From Plasticicumulans acidivorans (GTDB lineage: Bacteria; Pseudomonadota; Gammaproteobacteria; Competibacterales; Competibacteraceae), in NCBI RefSeq assembly GCF_003182095.1, contig NZ_QGTJ01000002.1, positions 28,338 through 92,337 on the forward strand: a stretch of DNA of 64,000 nt, written 5' to 3'. Positions 51,968-60,586 of the stretch are shown one piece after another. Each line of letters starts with the position of its first letter. Within the stretch, counting starts at the first letter, position 1. A program made the translations under genes and the position numbers. Below the pieces are notes generated by a model. It searched no databases, was not told where the DNA came from, and saw nothing but the letters and a program-made list of their open reading frames with translations.

Positions 51968-53692
51968 ATGACGCCGCTGCCCGCCCGTTCGCTGATCGCC
52001 GGCACGGCCCAGGGCCCGCTGCTGTGGAGCGACACCGGACTGAGCTTCTGGGGCGGCGTCGATGCCGCCAGCGGCGAGGTCATCGACCGCCACCATCCGC
52101 TGAGCGGCCAATGCCTGGCCGGCCGCGTGCTGGCGATTCCCAGCGGCCGCGGCTCGTGCAGCGGCAGCGGCGTGCTGCTGGAGCTGCTGCTCAACGGCCA
52201 CGCACCGGCGGCGTTGCTGCTCACCGAAGCCGACGAAATCCTCACCCTCGGGGCGCTGGTCGCGCAGCAGCTGTTCGGCCATTCGCTGCCGGTGCTGTGC
52301 CTGAGCGCGACCGACTTCGCCGCATTGCGCGAGCTCGATGCGGTGCACGTCGGCGCCGCCGGCGTGAGCACGCTGGCGCAAGCCGCCGGCCGTGAGGCTG
52401 CGCCAGCCGCCGCCGAGCCCGGCGCCGGCCTGCGGCTGAGCGCTTTCGACCGTGCGCTGCTCGCCGGCGAGCACGGCCGCGCGGCGCAGGCGGCGATGCG
52501 CATCGTGCTGCAGATGGCGGCGCTGCAGGGCGCGCACGAGCTGATCGACGTGCAGCAGGCGCACATCGACGGCTGCATCTACACCGGCCCGGCCAGCCTG
52601 CGCTTCGCCCGCCGCCTGCTCGACCGGGGCGCACGGGTGCGGGTGCCGACGACATTGAACGCGATCTCGGTCGACCAGCGGCGCTGGCGCGCGCTCGGCG
52701 TCGACCCGGCCTTCGGCGAGCCCGCCAGCGCGCTCGGCGAGGTCTACTGCGCGATGGGCGCGCAGCCGAGCTTCACCTGTGCGCCGTATCTGCTCGACAG
52801 CGCCCCGGCCTGCGGCGAGCAGATCGCCTGGGCCGAATCCAACGCCGTGGTCTACGCCAACAGCGTGCTCGGCGCGCGCACACTGAAGTACCCGGATTTC
52901 CTCGACATCTGCATCGCGCTGACCGGGCGCGCGCCGCTGTGCGGCAGCCATGGCGACGCCGGCCGCCGCGCCCGCGTGCGCATCGATGTCGAGCGGCCGG
53001 CCGCCGTCGACGACGCCTTTTATCCGCTGCTCGGCTACCACGTCGGCCAGCTCTGCGGCAGCGCGATCCCGCTGCTGTGCGGGCTGCAGCAGGCAGCGCC
53101 CGATCGTGACGCGCTCAAGGCCTTCGGCGCCGCCTTCGCCACCACCTCGGCGGCGCCGATGTTCCACATCCTCGGCGTCACGCCGGAGGCCGCCAGCGTC
53201 GAACAGGCACTCGGCGGCGCCAGCGCGCAACGCCATCTGTCCCTGCGGGCGGCCGATCTGCGCGCGAGCTGGGCGGAACTCGACCGCGCCACCGACAGCG
53301 CCGTGCAGCTGGTCGCGCTCGGCAATCCGCACTGCTCGCTCAGCGAATGCGCGCGGCTCGCCGCCCTCTGCCAGGGCCGCCGGCGCCACGCCGACACTGC
53401 CGTGATCGTCACCCTCGGCCGCGCCGTCTTCGAGCAGGCGACGCGCGCCGGCTACGTCGCCACGCTGCAGGCCTTCGGCGTGCAGTTCGTCACCGATACC
53501 TGCTGGTGCATGCTCGGCGAGCCGGTGCTGCCGCCGGCCACACGCACGCTGATGACCAATTCCGCCAAATACGCGCACTACGCGCCGGGGCTGAGCGGCC
53601 GCGCCGTGCACTTCGGCAGCCTCGCCGCCTGCATCGACACCGCCTGCCGCGGCCACTGCCACGCGCACCGTCCGCCCTGGCTGGACGCCTGA
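51968..53692 (+). CDS. Aconitase X, fused DUF126-DUF521; probable cis-3-hydroxyproline dehydratase
   Basis: The 574-residue protein combines an N-terminal swivel domain (DUF126, about 1-125; catalytic-Ser region SGRGSCSGSGVLLE) with a DUF521 domain (IDVQQAHIDGCIYTG, VPTTLNAISVD, FTCAPYLLD, WAESNAVVYANSVLGART). Characterised single-chain AcnX proteins dehydrate cis-3-hydroxy-L-proline to pyrroline-2-carboxylate. The surrounding hydroxyproline genes and the reductase at 56138-57157 fit that reaction. The start ATG 51968 has only a weak G-rich ribosome site. Confidence 0.85.
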   Translation: MTPLPARSLIAGTAQGPLLWSDTGLSFWGGVDAASGEVIDRHHPLSGQCLAGRVLAIPSGRGSCSGSGVLLELLLNGHAPAALLLTEADEILTLGALVAQQLFGHSLPVLCLSATDFAALRELDAVHVGAAGVSTLAQAAGREAAPAAAEPGAGLRLSAFDRALLAGEHGRAAQAAMRIVLQMAALQGAHELIDVQQAHIDGCIYTGPASLRFARRLLDRGARVRVPTTLNAISVDQRRWRALGVDPAFGEPASALGEVYCAMGAQPSFTCAPYLLDSAPACGEQIAWAESNAVVYANSVLGARTLKYPDFLDICIALTGRAPLCGSHGDAGRRARVRIDVERPAAVDDAFYPLLGYHVGQLCGSAIPLLCGLQQAAPDRDALKAFGAAFATTSAAPMFHILGVTPEAASVEQALGGASAQRHLSLRAADLRASWAELDRATDSAVQLVALGNPHCSLSECARLAALCQGRRRHADTAVIVTLGRAVFEQATRAGYVATLQAFGVQFVTDTCWCMLGEPVLPPATRTLMTNSAKYAHYAPGLSGRAVHFGSLAACIDTACRGHCHAHRPPWLDA

Positions 53693-53760
53693 GCGCCCCT
53701 CGCGCATTCCCCCTCGGCCGCCCCCCGCGGCCCCCTCACCCCGCTCCCGGAGATCGAGCC

Positions 53761-54681
53761 ATGAGCCAAGCCGCCATCGACTGGAAAGGCGTTTTCCCCG
53801 CCGTCACCACGCAGTTCAACGCCGATTTCTCGGTCAATCTCGACGCCACCCACCGCGTCATCGCCAATCTGGTGCGCGACGGCGTCTCCGGGCTGGTGGT
53901 CTGCGGCACCGTCGGTGAGAACACCTCGCTGGAGACCGAGGAAAAGGTCGCGCTGGTCGAAGTCGCCCGGGACGCCGCCGGCGGCCGCGTGCCGGTGATC
54001 TCCGGCATCGCCGAGTTCACCAGCGCGCGGGCGATCCGGGTGGCGCAGGCGGTACGCGCCGCCGGTGCCGACGGCATCATGCTGATGCCGGCACTGGTGT
54101 ATTCCTCCAAGCCCTTCGAGACCGCCGCGCACTTTCGCAGCGTCGCCGCCGCCGTCGACCTGCCGGTGATGGTCTACAACAACCCGCCGGTCTACAAAAA
54201 CGACGTCACGCCGGCGATCCTCGCCTCGCTCGCCGACTGCGACAACATCGTCTGCTTCAAGGATTCTTCCGGCGACACCCGCCGCTTCATCGACGTGCGC
54301 AACGCCGTCGGCGAACGCTTCGTGCTGTTCGCCGGTCTCGATGACGTGGTGCTGGAATGCCTGGCGCTCGGCGCCGCCGGCTGGGTCTCGGGCATGTCCA
54401 ACGTGTTCCCGCGCGAGGGCGAAACGCTGTTCCGCCTGGCCAAAGCCGGGCGCTTCGCCGAGGCGATGCCGATCTACGAATGGTTCATGCCGCTGCTGCA
54501 CCTCGATGCCCGTCCCGACCTGGTGCAGTGCATCAAGCTGAGCGAGGAACTCGCCGGCCGCGGCAGCGCCCTGACCCGCCCGCCGCGCCTGGCGCTGGCG
54601 GACGCCGAGCGCGAAGTCGTCGAGCACCTGATGCGCCAGGCACTGGCAACGCGGCCGACGCTGCCCGACGTCGGCCTGTAA
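53761..54681 (+). CDS. lhpC: 1-pyrroline-4-hydroxy-2-carboxylate deaminase (DapA family)
   Basis: The 306-residue TIM-barrel protein has the Schiff-base Lys in IVCFKDSSGD (near residue 167), a catalytic Tyr in VMVYNNPP and the GTVGENTSLE phosphate-loop equivalent. In DapA-family hydroxyproline enzymes the product of D-hydroxyproline oxidation is deaminated to alpha-ketoglutarate semialdehyde. CGGAG precedes ATG 53761. No alpha-ketoglutarate semialdehyde dehydrogenase is found in the window. Confidence 0.87.
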   Translation: MSQAAIDWKGVFPAVTTQFNADFSVNLDATHRVIANLVRDGVSGLVVCGTVGENTSLETEEKVALVEVARDAAGGRVPVISGIAEFTSARAIRVAQAVRAAGADGIMLMPALVYSSKPFETAAHFRSVAAAVDLPVMVYNNPPVYKNDVTPAILASLADCDNIVCFKDSSGDTRRFIDVRNAVGERFVLFAGLDDVVLECLALGAAGWVSGMSNVFPREGETLFRLAKAGRFAEAMPIYEWFMPLLHLDARPDLVQCIKLSEELAGRGSALTRPPRLALADAEREVVEHLMRQALATRPTLPDVGL

Positions 54682-55273
54682 ACAGCGGGAGCCGTCCGGG
54701 GTGCCCGGGATTCTCGGCCAGTCCGACATCGGCGGCGCACACGCAGCGCCGCCAGCGTCACCGCCGGCGGCGAGCGGCCCCTGACGCTTGCATCGGGCCG
54801 GCATGGCGACAGCCAACGCCGCGGCATGCCAGCGGCCCGGCGCGGAGCAGCGCTTGCAGAAAGCGGTATTCGGCCTGTTGACGGAGTACAGACTCCGCAT
54901 GCACCGGCACGCCGCTCAAGCGCTCGATCGCCAGCGTACCTTGAGCGGCTTGAAGGCCTCCTCGATGAACCAGCGCCCGCTGTAGAGCCCGACGAAGTCC
55001 TGCGCCGTAAAGCCTGCATCGAATACCTTGCTTCCAACACCCGCTGCGTGCCGTCAGGCGGCACGCAGCCCAGCAGGCACAGTGGGCGCAAGCTGCCCGC
55101 GGATGCCCGGCTCCCCGCGCTTCGTTGGCTTCGCTGTACGGAACGACATCACGCCGGCGGCACCCGCCGCTTCATCACGGAAGCTTTCCGTAGTGCTTCG
55201 ATACGCTGGATCGCGCATCACTCTGCTACTGGCATGCAGATGAATTGGGATTTTTACCCTTGAAGGAACGCTG
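54682..55273. other. Interrupting island with transposase debris
   Basis: 592 bp without an intact gene, between lhpC and an orphan secreted-protein gene. The part from about 54860 to 55100 is a decayed transposase on the minus strand (separate entry). The rest shows nothing I can name. Confidence 0.6.
54850..55095 (-). pseudogene. IS4-family transposase remnant, frameshifted
   Basis: Translating the minus strand in successive frames gives PPDGTQRVLEA, then after a shift VFDAGFTAQDFVGLYSGRW and FIEEAFKPLK, then after another shift TLAIERLSGVPVHAE. The series matches the C-terminal part of IS4-like DDE transposases: a Y..RW.IE..FK.LK block with the catalytic Glu, then the following helix. At least two frameshifts and a loss of the N-terminal two thirds make it non-functional. 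No inverted repeats were identified. Confidence 0.65.
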
Positions 55274-55918
55274 ATGCTCAGATGGCTCTTACGCTTGGCA
55301 ACGATTTCTTTGTGCCTCACTTCGGTGTTTTCCGCGTCGGCGGGCAATGCCGACAACGTGCGGAAGACGGTGCTGCCTGCATACAACGAGACCGTCTACT
55401 CCGTCTCGGCAGCCTCGTGCGAAATCCGCTGGACGGTGAAACGCTTCCGTGAAACGGCAGGCTTTGGGATTTCCGAGCGATCCCAGTGTTTTCTCCCGCT
55501 CGCGGAACAGGCCGACTACCGCAGCAACCTGCTCAAAGCCGTCATGGCGGATACGAACCATCTGGAAGGAATGCGCAATTTTTCCTGGGGCAGACTCCAA
55601 CGTGGTGATGCCAACGATGAATATGGCGTCCGGCTTGCGCAGGCTGCGGCGGCTTCCAAGCATTGGAGTGCGTCCAAAGGAGCCGTGGTGCGGTACCCGG
55701 AAGGCGTCAATCGGTTTGTGATCGAGCTGCTGAATCGGCATCGGATTTTTTCCGAATTAGCCGCCAGTTTCGATGCCCTCGGCCTGGAATTGACCGTCAA
55801 CGGCGTGGAAGAAGTCCGCACGGGTGAACTGCCTGGCGCCGGCGCACCAGGCGGCAAGTACCCAATCGATTGTGCAGTCACTTTCGCCATCAGCAAAAAG
55901 ACCGATGCCCCTCGGTAG
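55274..55918 (+). CDS. Secreted protein of unknown function
   Basis: The 214-residue precursor starts at ATG 55274 with AAGGA upstream and has a signal peptide ending SVFSASAG. The mature part has three cysteines (in ASCEIRW, SQCFLPL and IDCAVTF) and no motif I recognise. GC content is visibly below that of flanking genes, and it neighbours transposase debris, so acquisition by transfer is plausible. Confidence 0.6.
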   Translation: MLRWLLRLATISLCLTSVFSASAGNADNVRKTVLPAYNETVYSVSAASCEIRWTVKRFRETAGFGISERSQCFLPLAEQADYRSNLLKAVMADTNHLEGMRNFSWGRLQRGDANDEYGVRLAQAAAASKHWSASKGAVVRYPEGVNRFVIELLNRHRIFSELAASFDALGLELTVNGVEEVRTGELPGAGAPGGKYPIDCAVTFAISKKTDAPR

Positions 55919-56137
55919 AACCTGCCCGGCGACGCCTCGCGCCAAATCCAGCACGTGGACGAATACTCGGCCGCATGTGTGAGGTGAGCGGGGATTGGTT
56001 CGAGCCGGAAGGCAAGCGTTGGCTCCGGGAGCATGGTCCTGCGCGGCTCCACACACGCAACGGACCAGTCCTTGGAGTCGGCACGAAAGAGCCGGGCTGA
56101 GTGCCGGGGACCAGGCAATCAATCGATCAGGGGCTTC

Positions 56138-57157
56138 CTAGCCCCTCCCAGCCTCCAGCAGGCCCTTCAAATCCTCATACAGCGCCCGCGGGATCTGCAC
56201 GCCTTCGGCGAGGCTGATGGCGCGGGCGCTGTAGCGGCGTTGGGAGGGCAGGCGGGCGCCCTGGGCCTCGATGGCGCTGAACAGGGTTTCGGCGCGGGCG
56301 AGGTGGCGCTCGGTGTCGGCACCGAGGAAGCGCTGCGGGTCGAGGGCGATGATCAGTTCGCCATGGTAGGGCAGCGCCTTGCTGCCGGCGTCGAAGGCCA
56401 GCGATTCGGCGCTGGTCAGATCGCCAATCAGCACGCCGGCGAGCAGTTCGATCATCGCCGACAGTGCCGAGCCTTTATGACCGCCGAAGGGCAGCATCGC
56501 GCCTTCGTCGAGCACGGTCGCCGGGTCGGTGCACGAACGGCCTTCGCCGTCGACGCCCCAGCCTTCGGGGATCGCTTTGCCGGCGCGGCGGTGCAGTTCG
56601 ATTTCACCGCGGGCGACGGCGCTGGTGGCGAAGTCGAAGATGAACGGCAGCGCGTCGCTGCGCGGCCAGCCGAAGGCGAGCGGATTGGTGCCGAACAGCG
56701 GCCGGCTGCCGCCGGCGGGAGCGACGTAGGCCTGCGTCGGATTGCAGGCCAGCCCGGCCAGGCCGGCTTCGGCGATCGCCTCCATCTCCACCCACAGCGC
56801 GGAAAAATGCACGCAGCGGTTGATCGCCAGCGCGGCGATGCCCTGGCTGCGCGCCTTCTCGCACAGCAGCGGCAGACCGGCCTGGAAGGCGAGCTGCGAG
56901 AAACCGCCATGGGCGTCGACACGCACCAGTCCCGGCGCCTGATCGACGAGTTCGGGCTCGGCGTCGGCGATCACCTTGCCGGCCTTGAGCGTGGCGATGC
57001 AGCCGAGCAGGCGGTAAAGCCCGTGCGAGGCGCAGCCGTCGCGCTCGCCGGCGACGACGGTGGCGGCGATGGCGCGCACGTAGGCTTCGCTGAAGCCGTG
57101 GCGGCGCAGGATGCTTTCGGCAAATTCGCCGGCTTCGGTGAGGGTCAAGCGGATCAT
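56138..57157 (-). CDS. lhpD: Delta1-pyrroline-2-carboxylate/piperideine-2-carboxylate reductase (malate/L-lactate DH-like)
   Basis: The 339-residue protein is of the YlbC/DpkA type: MIRLTLTEAGEFAESILRRHGFSE, ERDGCASHGLYRLLGCI with the conserved Ser-His, FGTNPLAFGWPRS, and FGGHKGSALSAMIELLAG with the conserved GHKG. In hydroxyproline loci it reduces pyrroline-2-carboxylate to L-proline with NADPH. That would complete the cis-3-hydroxyproline branch begun by aconitase X. A GGAG precedes ATG 57157. It is transcribed toward the island that separates it from lhpC. Confidence 0.85.
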   Translation of the reverse strand: MIRLTLTEAGEFAESILRRHGFSEAYVRAIAATVVAGERDGCASHGLYRLLGCIATLKAGKVIADAEPELVDQAPGLVRVDAHGGFSQLAFQAGLPLLCEKARSQGIAALAINRCVHFSALWVEMEAIAEAGLAGLACNPTQAYVAPAGGSRPLFGTNPLAFGWPRSDALPFIFDFATSAVARGEIELHRRAGKAIPEGWGVDGEGRSCTDPATVLDEGAMLPFGGHKGSALSAMIELLAGVLIGDLTSAESLAFDAGSKALPYHGELIIALDPQRFLGADTERHLARAETLFSAIEAQGARLPSQRRYSARAISLAEGVQIPRALYEDLKGLLEAGRG

Positions 57158-57549
57158 GGCATACGCTCCAGACAGACTTGCTCCTAACGGTAACGCGCCG
57201 GCGGGGCGCGGCGCTTGCGCGCTTGCGTCGGCAGGTATGCCGAATTCGGCACAATCGGCAGCCGGCGGCCGATACGGCGGCGGAGTAACAGCGACGGCCC
57301 GCCCTCCGGCGGGCGGGCCTCAGTCGCCGGACAGCCCCCCTGCACCACGGTCCGGCAAGCAGCCGCAACAGCGTCGGCAGGATGCTCCGCCGCAGGCCGC
57401 CGGCGCTGACAAACCATTGAAAGCAAAAGCCTGCCGCATCGCCCACCAAGGGCAATTGGTGATTGCACCCGTCATCTGCACGGCTCAGACTCCACGCCCC
57501 TGATCGCGGCGGCCGCTCGCCGAAACGATCGCCGATGGAGTACCCCCCG

Positions 57550-58410
57550 ATGCGTCCCCTTTCCCCCGCCGGCCAGCAGGCCGTCAACGATCTTGCGCAG
57601 AAGCATGGTTTCAGCACCGACGCCGTCGCCCACATGCTCGATGCCATCGCCGCCGGCAACGGCAGCATGGCGCAGTTCAACCACCCGGAATTCGCCGGCT
57701 CCGGCCAATGGATGAGCGGCGGCATGCTGATGCTGTCGGACATGTTCAACAACGTGCTGAAAGGCCGCGTCGACGCACTGTGCTACGACCTGTCCAATCT
57801 GCTCGCCAACGATCCGAACCTGCTGGCGCCGGCGAGCTTTCAGTCGCAGTCGCAGAGCGGCGGTTATCAGCAGCAGGGCGGCGGCGGTTTCCAGCAGCAG
57901 AGCAGTGGCGGCTTCCAGCAGCAGGGCGGCAACAGCCTGTTCGCCAACAGCGGCGCCTGGTGGCCGGGCGATCTCGGCCAGCCGTCGAGCAGCGGCGCGC
58001 AGAACGACGTGCGCTACGCGGTGTTCCCGCAGTCGCGGCGGCTGGCGATCGAGCAGAACGGGCAGGTGACCGTTTACGACACGCTCGATCATCAGATCGG
58101 CGGCGTCTCGCAGCAGCAGTCCGGTTTTGGCGGCGCACCGAGCTTCACCAGCCAGTACGGACTGGTCAACGTCGGCACGCTGCCGATCGTCTCCGGCCAG
58201 CCGCAGCCCGGCTACGCCGCGCCGCAGCCGACGTGGGCGCCGGCGCCGGCCGCACCGGTCTACAACGAACCGGCTCCGGTCACCCCGCCGCCGGCCGCCA
58301 GCGACGACATCTTCGCGACGATCGAGCGCCTGGCCGGGCTGCGCGACAAGGGCATCCTCAGCGACGAGGAATTCGCACAGAAGAAGGCCGAGCTGCTCAA
58401 GCGCCTGTGA
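57550..58410 (+). CDS. SHOCT-domain protein with Q/G-rich low-complexity linker
   Basis: From ATG 57550 (GGAG nine bases upstream) the product is 286 residues. A helical N-terminus (about 1-90) is followed by a Gln/Gly/Ser-rich stretch (97-130) with repeated FQQQ units, and then a beta-type middle (RYAVFPQSRRLAIEQNGQVTVYD). A Pro/Ala-rich linker precedes a C-terminal SHOCT helix pair (IERLAGLRDKGILSDEEFAQKKAELLKRL). SHOCT modules are short oligomerisation domains of unknown role. The next gene follows by 13 bp, implying a shared task. Confidence 0.75.
   Translation: MRPLSPAGQQAVNDLAQKHGFSTDAVAHMLDAIAAGNGSMAQFNHPEFAGSGQWMSGGMLMLSDMFNNVLKGRVDALCYDLSNLLANDPNLLAPASFQSQSQSGGYQQQGGGGFQQQSSGGFQQQGGNSLFANSGAWWPGDLGQPSSSGAQNDVRYAVFPQSRRLAIEQNGQVTVYDTLDHQIGGVSQQQSGFGGAPSFTSQYGLVNVGTLPIVSGQPQPGYAAPQPTWAPAPAAPVYNEPAPVTPPPAASDDIFATIERLAGLRDKGILSDEEFAQKKAELLKRL
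57838..57939 (+). repeat. Q/G/S-rich coding repeat
   Basis: Three near-copies encoding GG(Y/F)QQQ lie within a 34-residue segment of the SHOCT protein. The composition resembles bacterial prion-like or phase-separating linkers. Confidence 0.75.
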
Positions 58411-58423
58411 GGTCAGTGCGCCG

Positions 58424-59464
58424 ATGAGCGTCGTCTTCAGCATCGTGCGCACGCCACAGCCGATCGGCCGCGCGGAGTTCGAGCAGGCGGCGCGGCGCGA
58501 TGCGCAGCTGCGCGTCGACGCCGACGGCTCGGTCTACGTGCGCCGCGCCGGCGGGCTGGAAGCGCCGCTGTACTGGGAAGACGGCGAGATCTACACCGAC
58601 GTCCCGGAAAGCGACGTGCTGGCGGTGATGATCGCGCTCGCCGCGACGCTCGGCGGCCGCCTGCGCGACGAGTCGCTGACCAGCTGGCGCACGCTCGATG
58701 CGGGCTACGTGCATGCCGACGATGCCGCCACGCTCGCCGCCCGGCAGAGCGCGCAGCAGCGCTGGCAGCGCAAGCGCCGCCTGCGCGGTGGCCTGAAGCT
58801 GGCAGCCGTGCTGCTGCTGGCGGTGGTGGCGATTGCGCTGCGCCATCCGGCGCTGTGGCCGACGCCGCTGACCGATCCGGCCTCGGCTTTCGCGCTGCCG
58901 GCCGCATGGCGCGCCGCCCTCGGCGACCGGCGACCGGCGCTGCTGCTGGTGCCGGCCGATGACTTCAGCGAAAGCTACGCCGCCCATCTCGGCGACCGCC
59001 TCGCCGAGTTGAGCGCGCTACCGGTGAAAACCACGCTCGGCGTCGGCCTCGGCCCGCTGCAGCCGCTCGCCGACAGCACGCAGTTCGACAGCACCGAGCT
59101 GGTCGCGGCGGCGGCACCGGCGATCGCCCGCCTGCGCGCGCAGTACGGTGAGGTGCCGGTGTTGCTGCTGACGCAGCGCGACATCAACACCGCCGAGCGC
59201 AGCCTGCGCTATCGCTTCGCCCAGCACTACCTGGGGCCGCGCATCAGCGTGATTTCGGTCGCGCGCATGCTGCCGGGGCGTTTCGTCGGCCGCGCCAGCG
59301 ACGAACTGATCGAGGCCCGGCTGCTGAAATTCCTGCTGCGCAGCGTCGGCCAGCAGGTCTACCGGCTGCCACGCGACACCGACATCGACAGCGTCATGTA
59401 CGCACCGATCATGGGGCTGGCGGACCTCGATCGCATGGGGCTGCAGCTGCCGCCACCGCGCTAG
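58424..59464 (+). CDS. Membrane protein with degenerate archaemetzincin-like domain
   Basis: The 346-residue protein has a soluble N-terminal part (1-120) and one helix (about 122-139). The C-terminal domain contains VPVLLLTQRDINTAERSLRYRF and ISVISVARML, a pattern like archaemetzincins before their zinc site. Where the family has HExxHxxGxxHC, this protein reads KFLLRSVGQQVYRLP, followed by DSVMYAPIM, which matches the conserved VM Met-turn. The zinc ligands are missing, so protease activity is not expected. The assignment is from pattern only. Confidence 0.5.
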   Translation: MSVVFSIVRTPQPIGRAEFEQAARRDAQLRVDADGSVYVRRAGGLEAPLYWEDGEIYTDVPESDVLAVMIALAATLGGRLRDESLTSWRTLDAGYVHADDAATLAARQSAQQRWQRKRRLRGGLKLAAVLLLAVVAIALRHPALWPTPLTDPASAFALPAAWRAALGDRRPALLLVPADDFSESYAAHLGDRLAELSALPVKTTLGVGLGPLQPLADSTQFDSTELVAAAAPAIARLRAQYGEVPVLLLTQRDINTAERSLRYRFAQHYLGPRISVISVARMLPGRFVGRASDELIEARLLKFLLRSVGQQVYRLPRDTDIDSVMYAPIMGLADLDRMGLQLPPPR

Positions 59465-60459
59465 TCGCCGGTCGAGGAAGCACGGCCGTAGGCGCGCCGG
59501 TACCAGACCGGCCGACCGTCATCGCCGGCCGCGGCGAGCGGCGCGTGGCGGCAGGCCTCCAGCCGCTTCAGCTCCGCCTCCAGGAATTCGACGACGGCAC
59601 GGGTCGCCCCGGAGCCGCGCGCCAGCGAGCGATGCAGCAGGTTGACCGGCGGATCGTCCGGCGTCTCCCAGTCCAGCAGCACCGGCTCCAGCTGACCATC
59701 ACGCAGCAGGTGCTGGATCGATAGGTCGGCGAAGCGGCCGATGCCTTCGCCGGCGAGCACGGCATCGAGCACGGTGTCGCGATGATCGCTGACCAGCCAG
59801 CCGGACAGCTTCACCGCCTCCTCCTCGTCACCGCGCCGATAGCGCCAGTAATCGAGCAGCACGCCTTTCGGGTTACGCACCAGAAACGCGGTGTGCCGCG
59901 CCAGCTCGGCCGGCCGCTGCGGCAGGCCGTGGCGCGCCCAGTACGCCGGCGTGGCGCAGACCAGCAGACGCATGCGCGCGATCTGCCGCACCACCATGTC
60001 GAGTGCGTCCGGCCAGCCGAGCACGACGCAGATATCGCAGCCGCTGGCATCGACGTCGGTGATCGTCGAACGGTCGATCAGCCGCAGCTCGATCTGCACC
60101 TCGGGGCAGCGCTGATGAAAACCGGGCAGGGCCGGCAGTATCCAGAAGCGCGCCATCAGCGGCGGCACTTCGACGACCACGCTCCCGCGCGGCCGCTCGC
60201 CGCCGCGACCGAGACTGTGCTCGACCGCGGCGAGGCGCTCGACGACGCCTTCGCAGACGGCGAGGTAGCGCTCGCCGTCCGCAGTCAGCGCCAGGCCGCG
60301 CGGCGTGCGGTCGAACAGTTTGGCATCGAGCTCGCCTTCCAGCGCGCTGATCAGCTTGGCCACCGCCGGCACGCTGACATCGAGCCGGCGCGCGGCCCGC
60401 GACAGGCTGCCGTCGCGGGCCGCGGCGAGGAAGTACTGAATGGCGCGCAGTTTGTCCAT
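59461..60459 (-). CDS. LysR-family regulator
   Basis: The 332-residue protein has an N-terminal winged helix-turn-helix (FLAAARDGSLSRAARRLDVSVPAVAKLISALE) and a LysR effector domain. ATG 60459 follows GGAGG. It is divergent from the tctC operon (127 bp apart), with dyad sequence between them, so it most likely controls that transporter. The 3' end overlaps the preceding convergent gene by four bases. Confidence 0.9.
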   Translation of the reverse strand: MDKLRAIQYFLAAARDGSLSRAARRLDVSVPAVAKLISALEGELDAKLFDRTPRGLALTADGERYLAVCEGVVERLAAVEHSLGRGGERPRGSVVVEVPPLMARFWILPALPGFHQRCPEVQIELRLIDRSTITDVDASGCDICVVLGWPDALDMVVRQIARMRLLVCATPAYWARHGLPQRPAELARHTAFLVRNPKGVLLDYWRYRRGDEEEAVKLSGWLVSDHRDTVLDAVLAGEGIGRFADLSIQHLLRDGQLEPVLLDWETPDDPPVNLLHRSLARGSGATRAVVEFLEAELKRLEACRHAPLAAAGDDGRPVWYRRAYGRASSTGD

Positions 60460-60493
60460 CGACCGACCTCCAGCGGGGCTGCCGCTGAGCGTA

Positions 60494-60504
60494 AACCATG
60501 GGTT
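60494..60504. promoter_or_regulatory. Dyad in the lysR-tctC intergenic region
   Basis: AACC-ATG-GGTT, flanked by further partial symmetry, about 35 bp from the lysR start. It is a candidate LysR-type binding site. Confidence 0.4.
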
Positions 60505-60586
60505 AACACCAGGCTTGCCACGGATGGCATTCCGGCCGGCCCATGCGCCTACCTAGGATGGAGACATCCGCCCCGGGAGGTGAAAC

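Noticed and set aside
55757..56122. A minus-strand frame opposite the end of the orphan secreted protein
   Set aside because: No recognisable domain or start signal; overlaps a better-supported gene.
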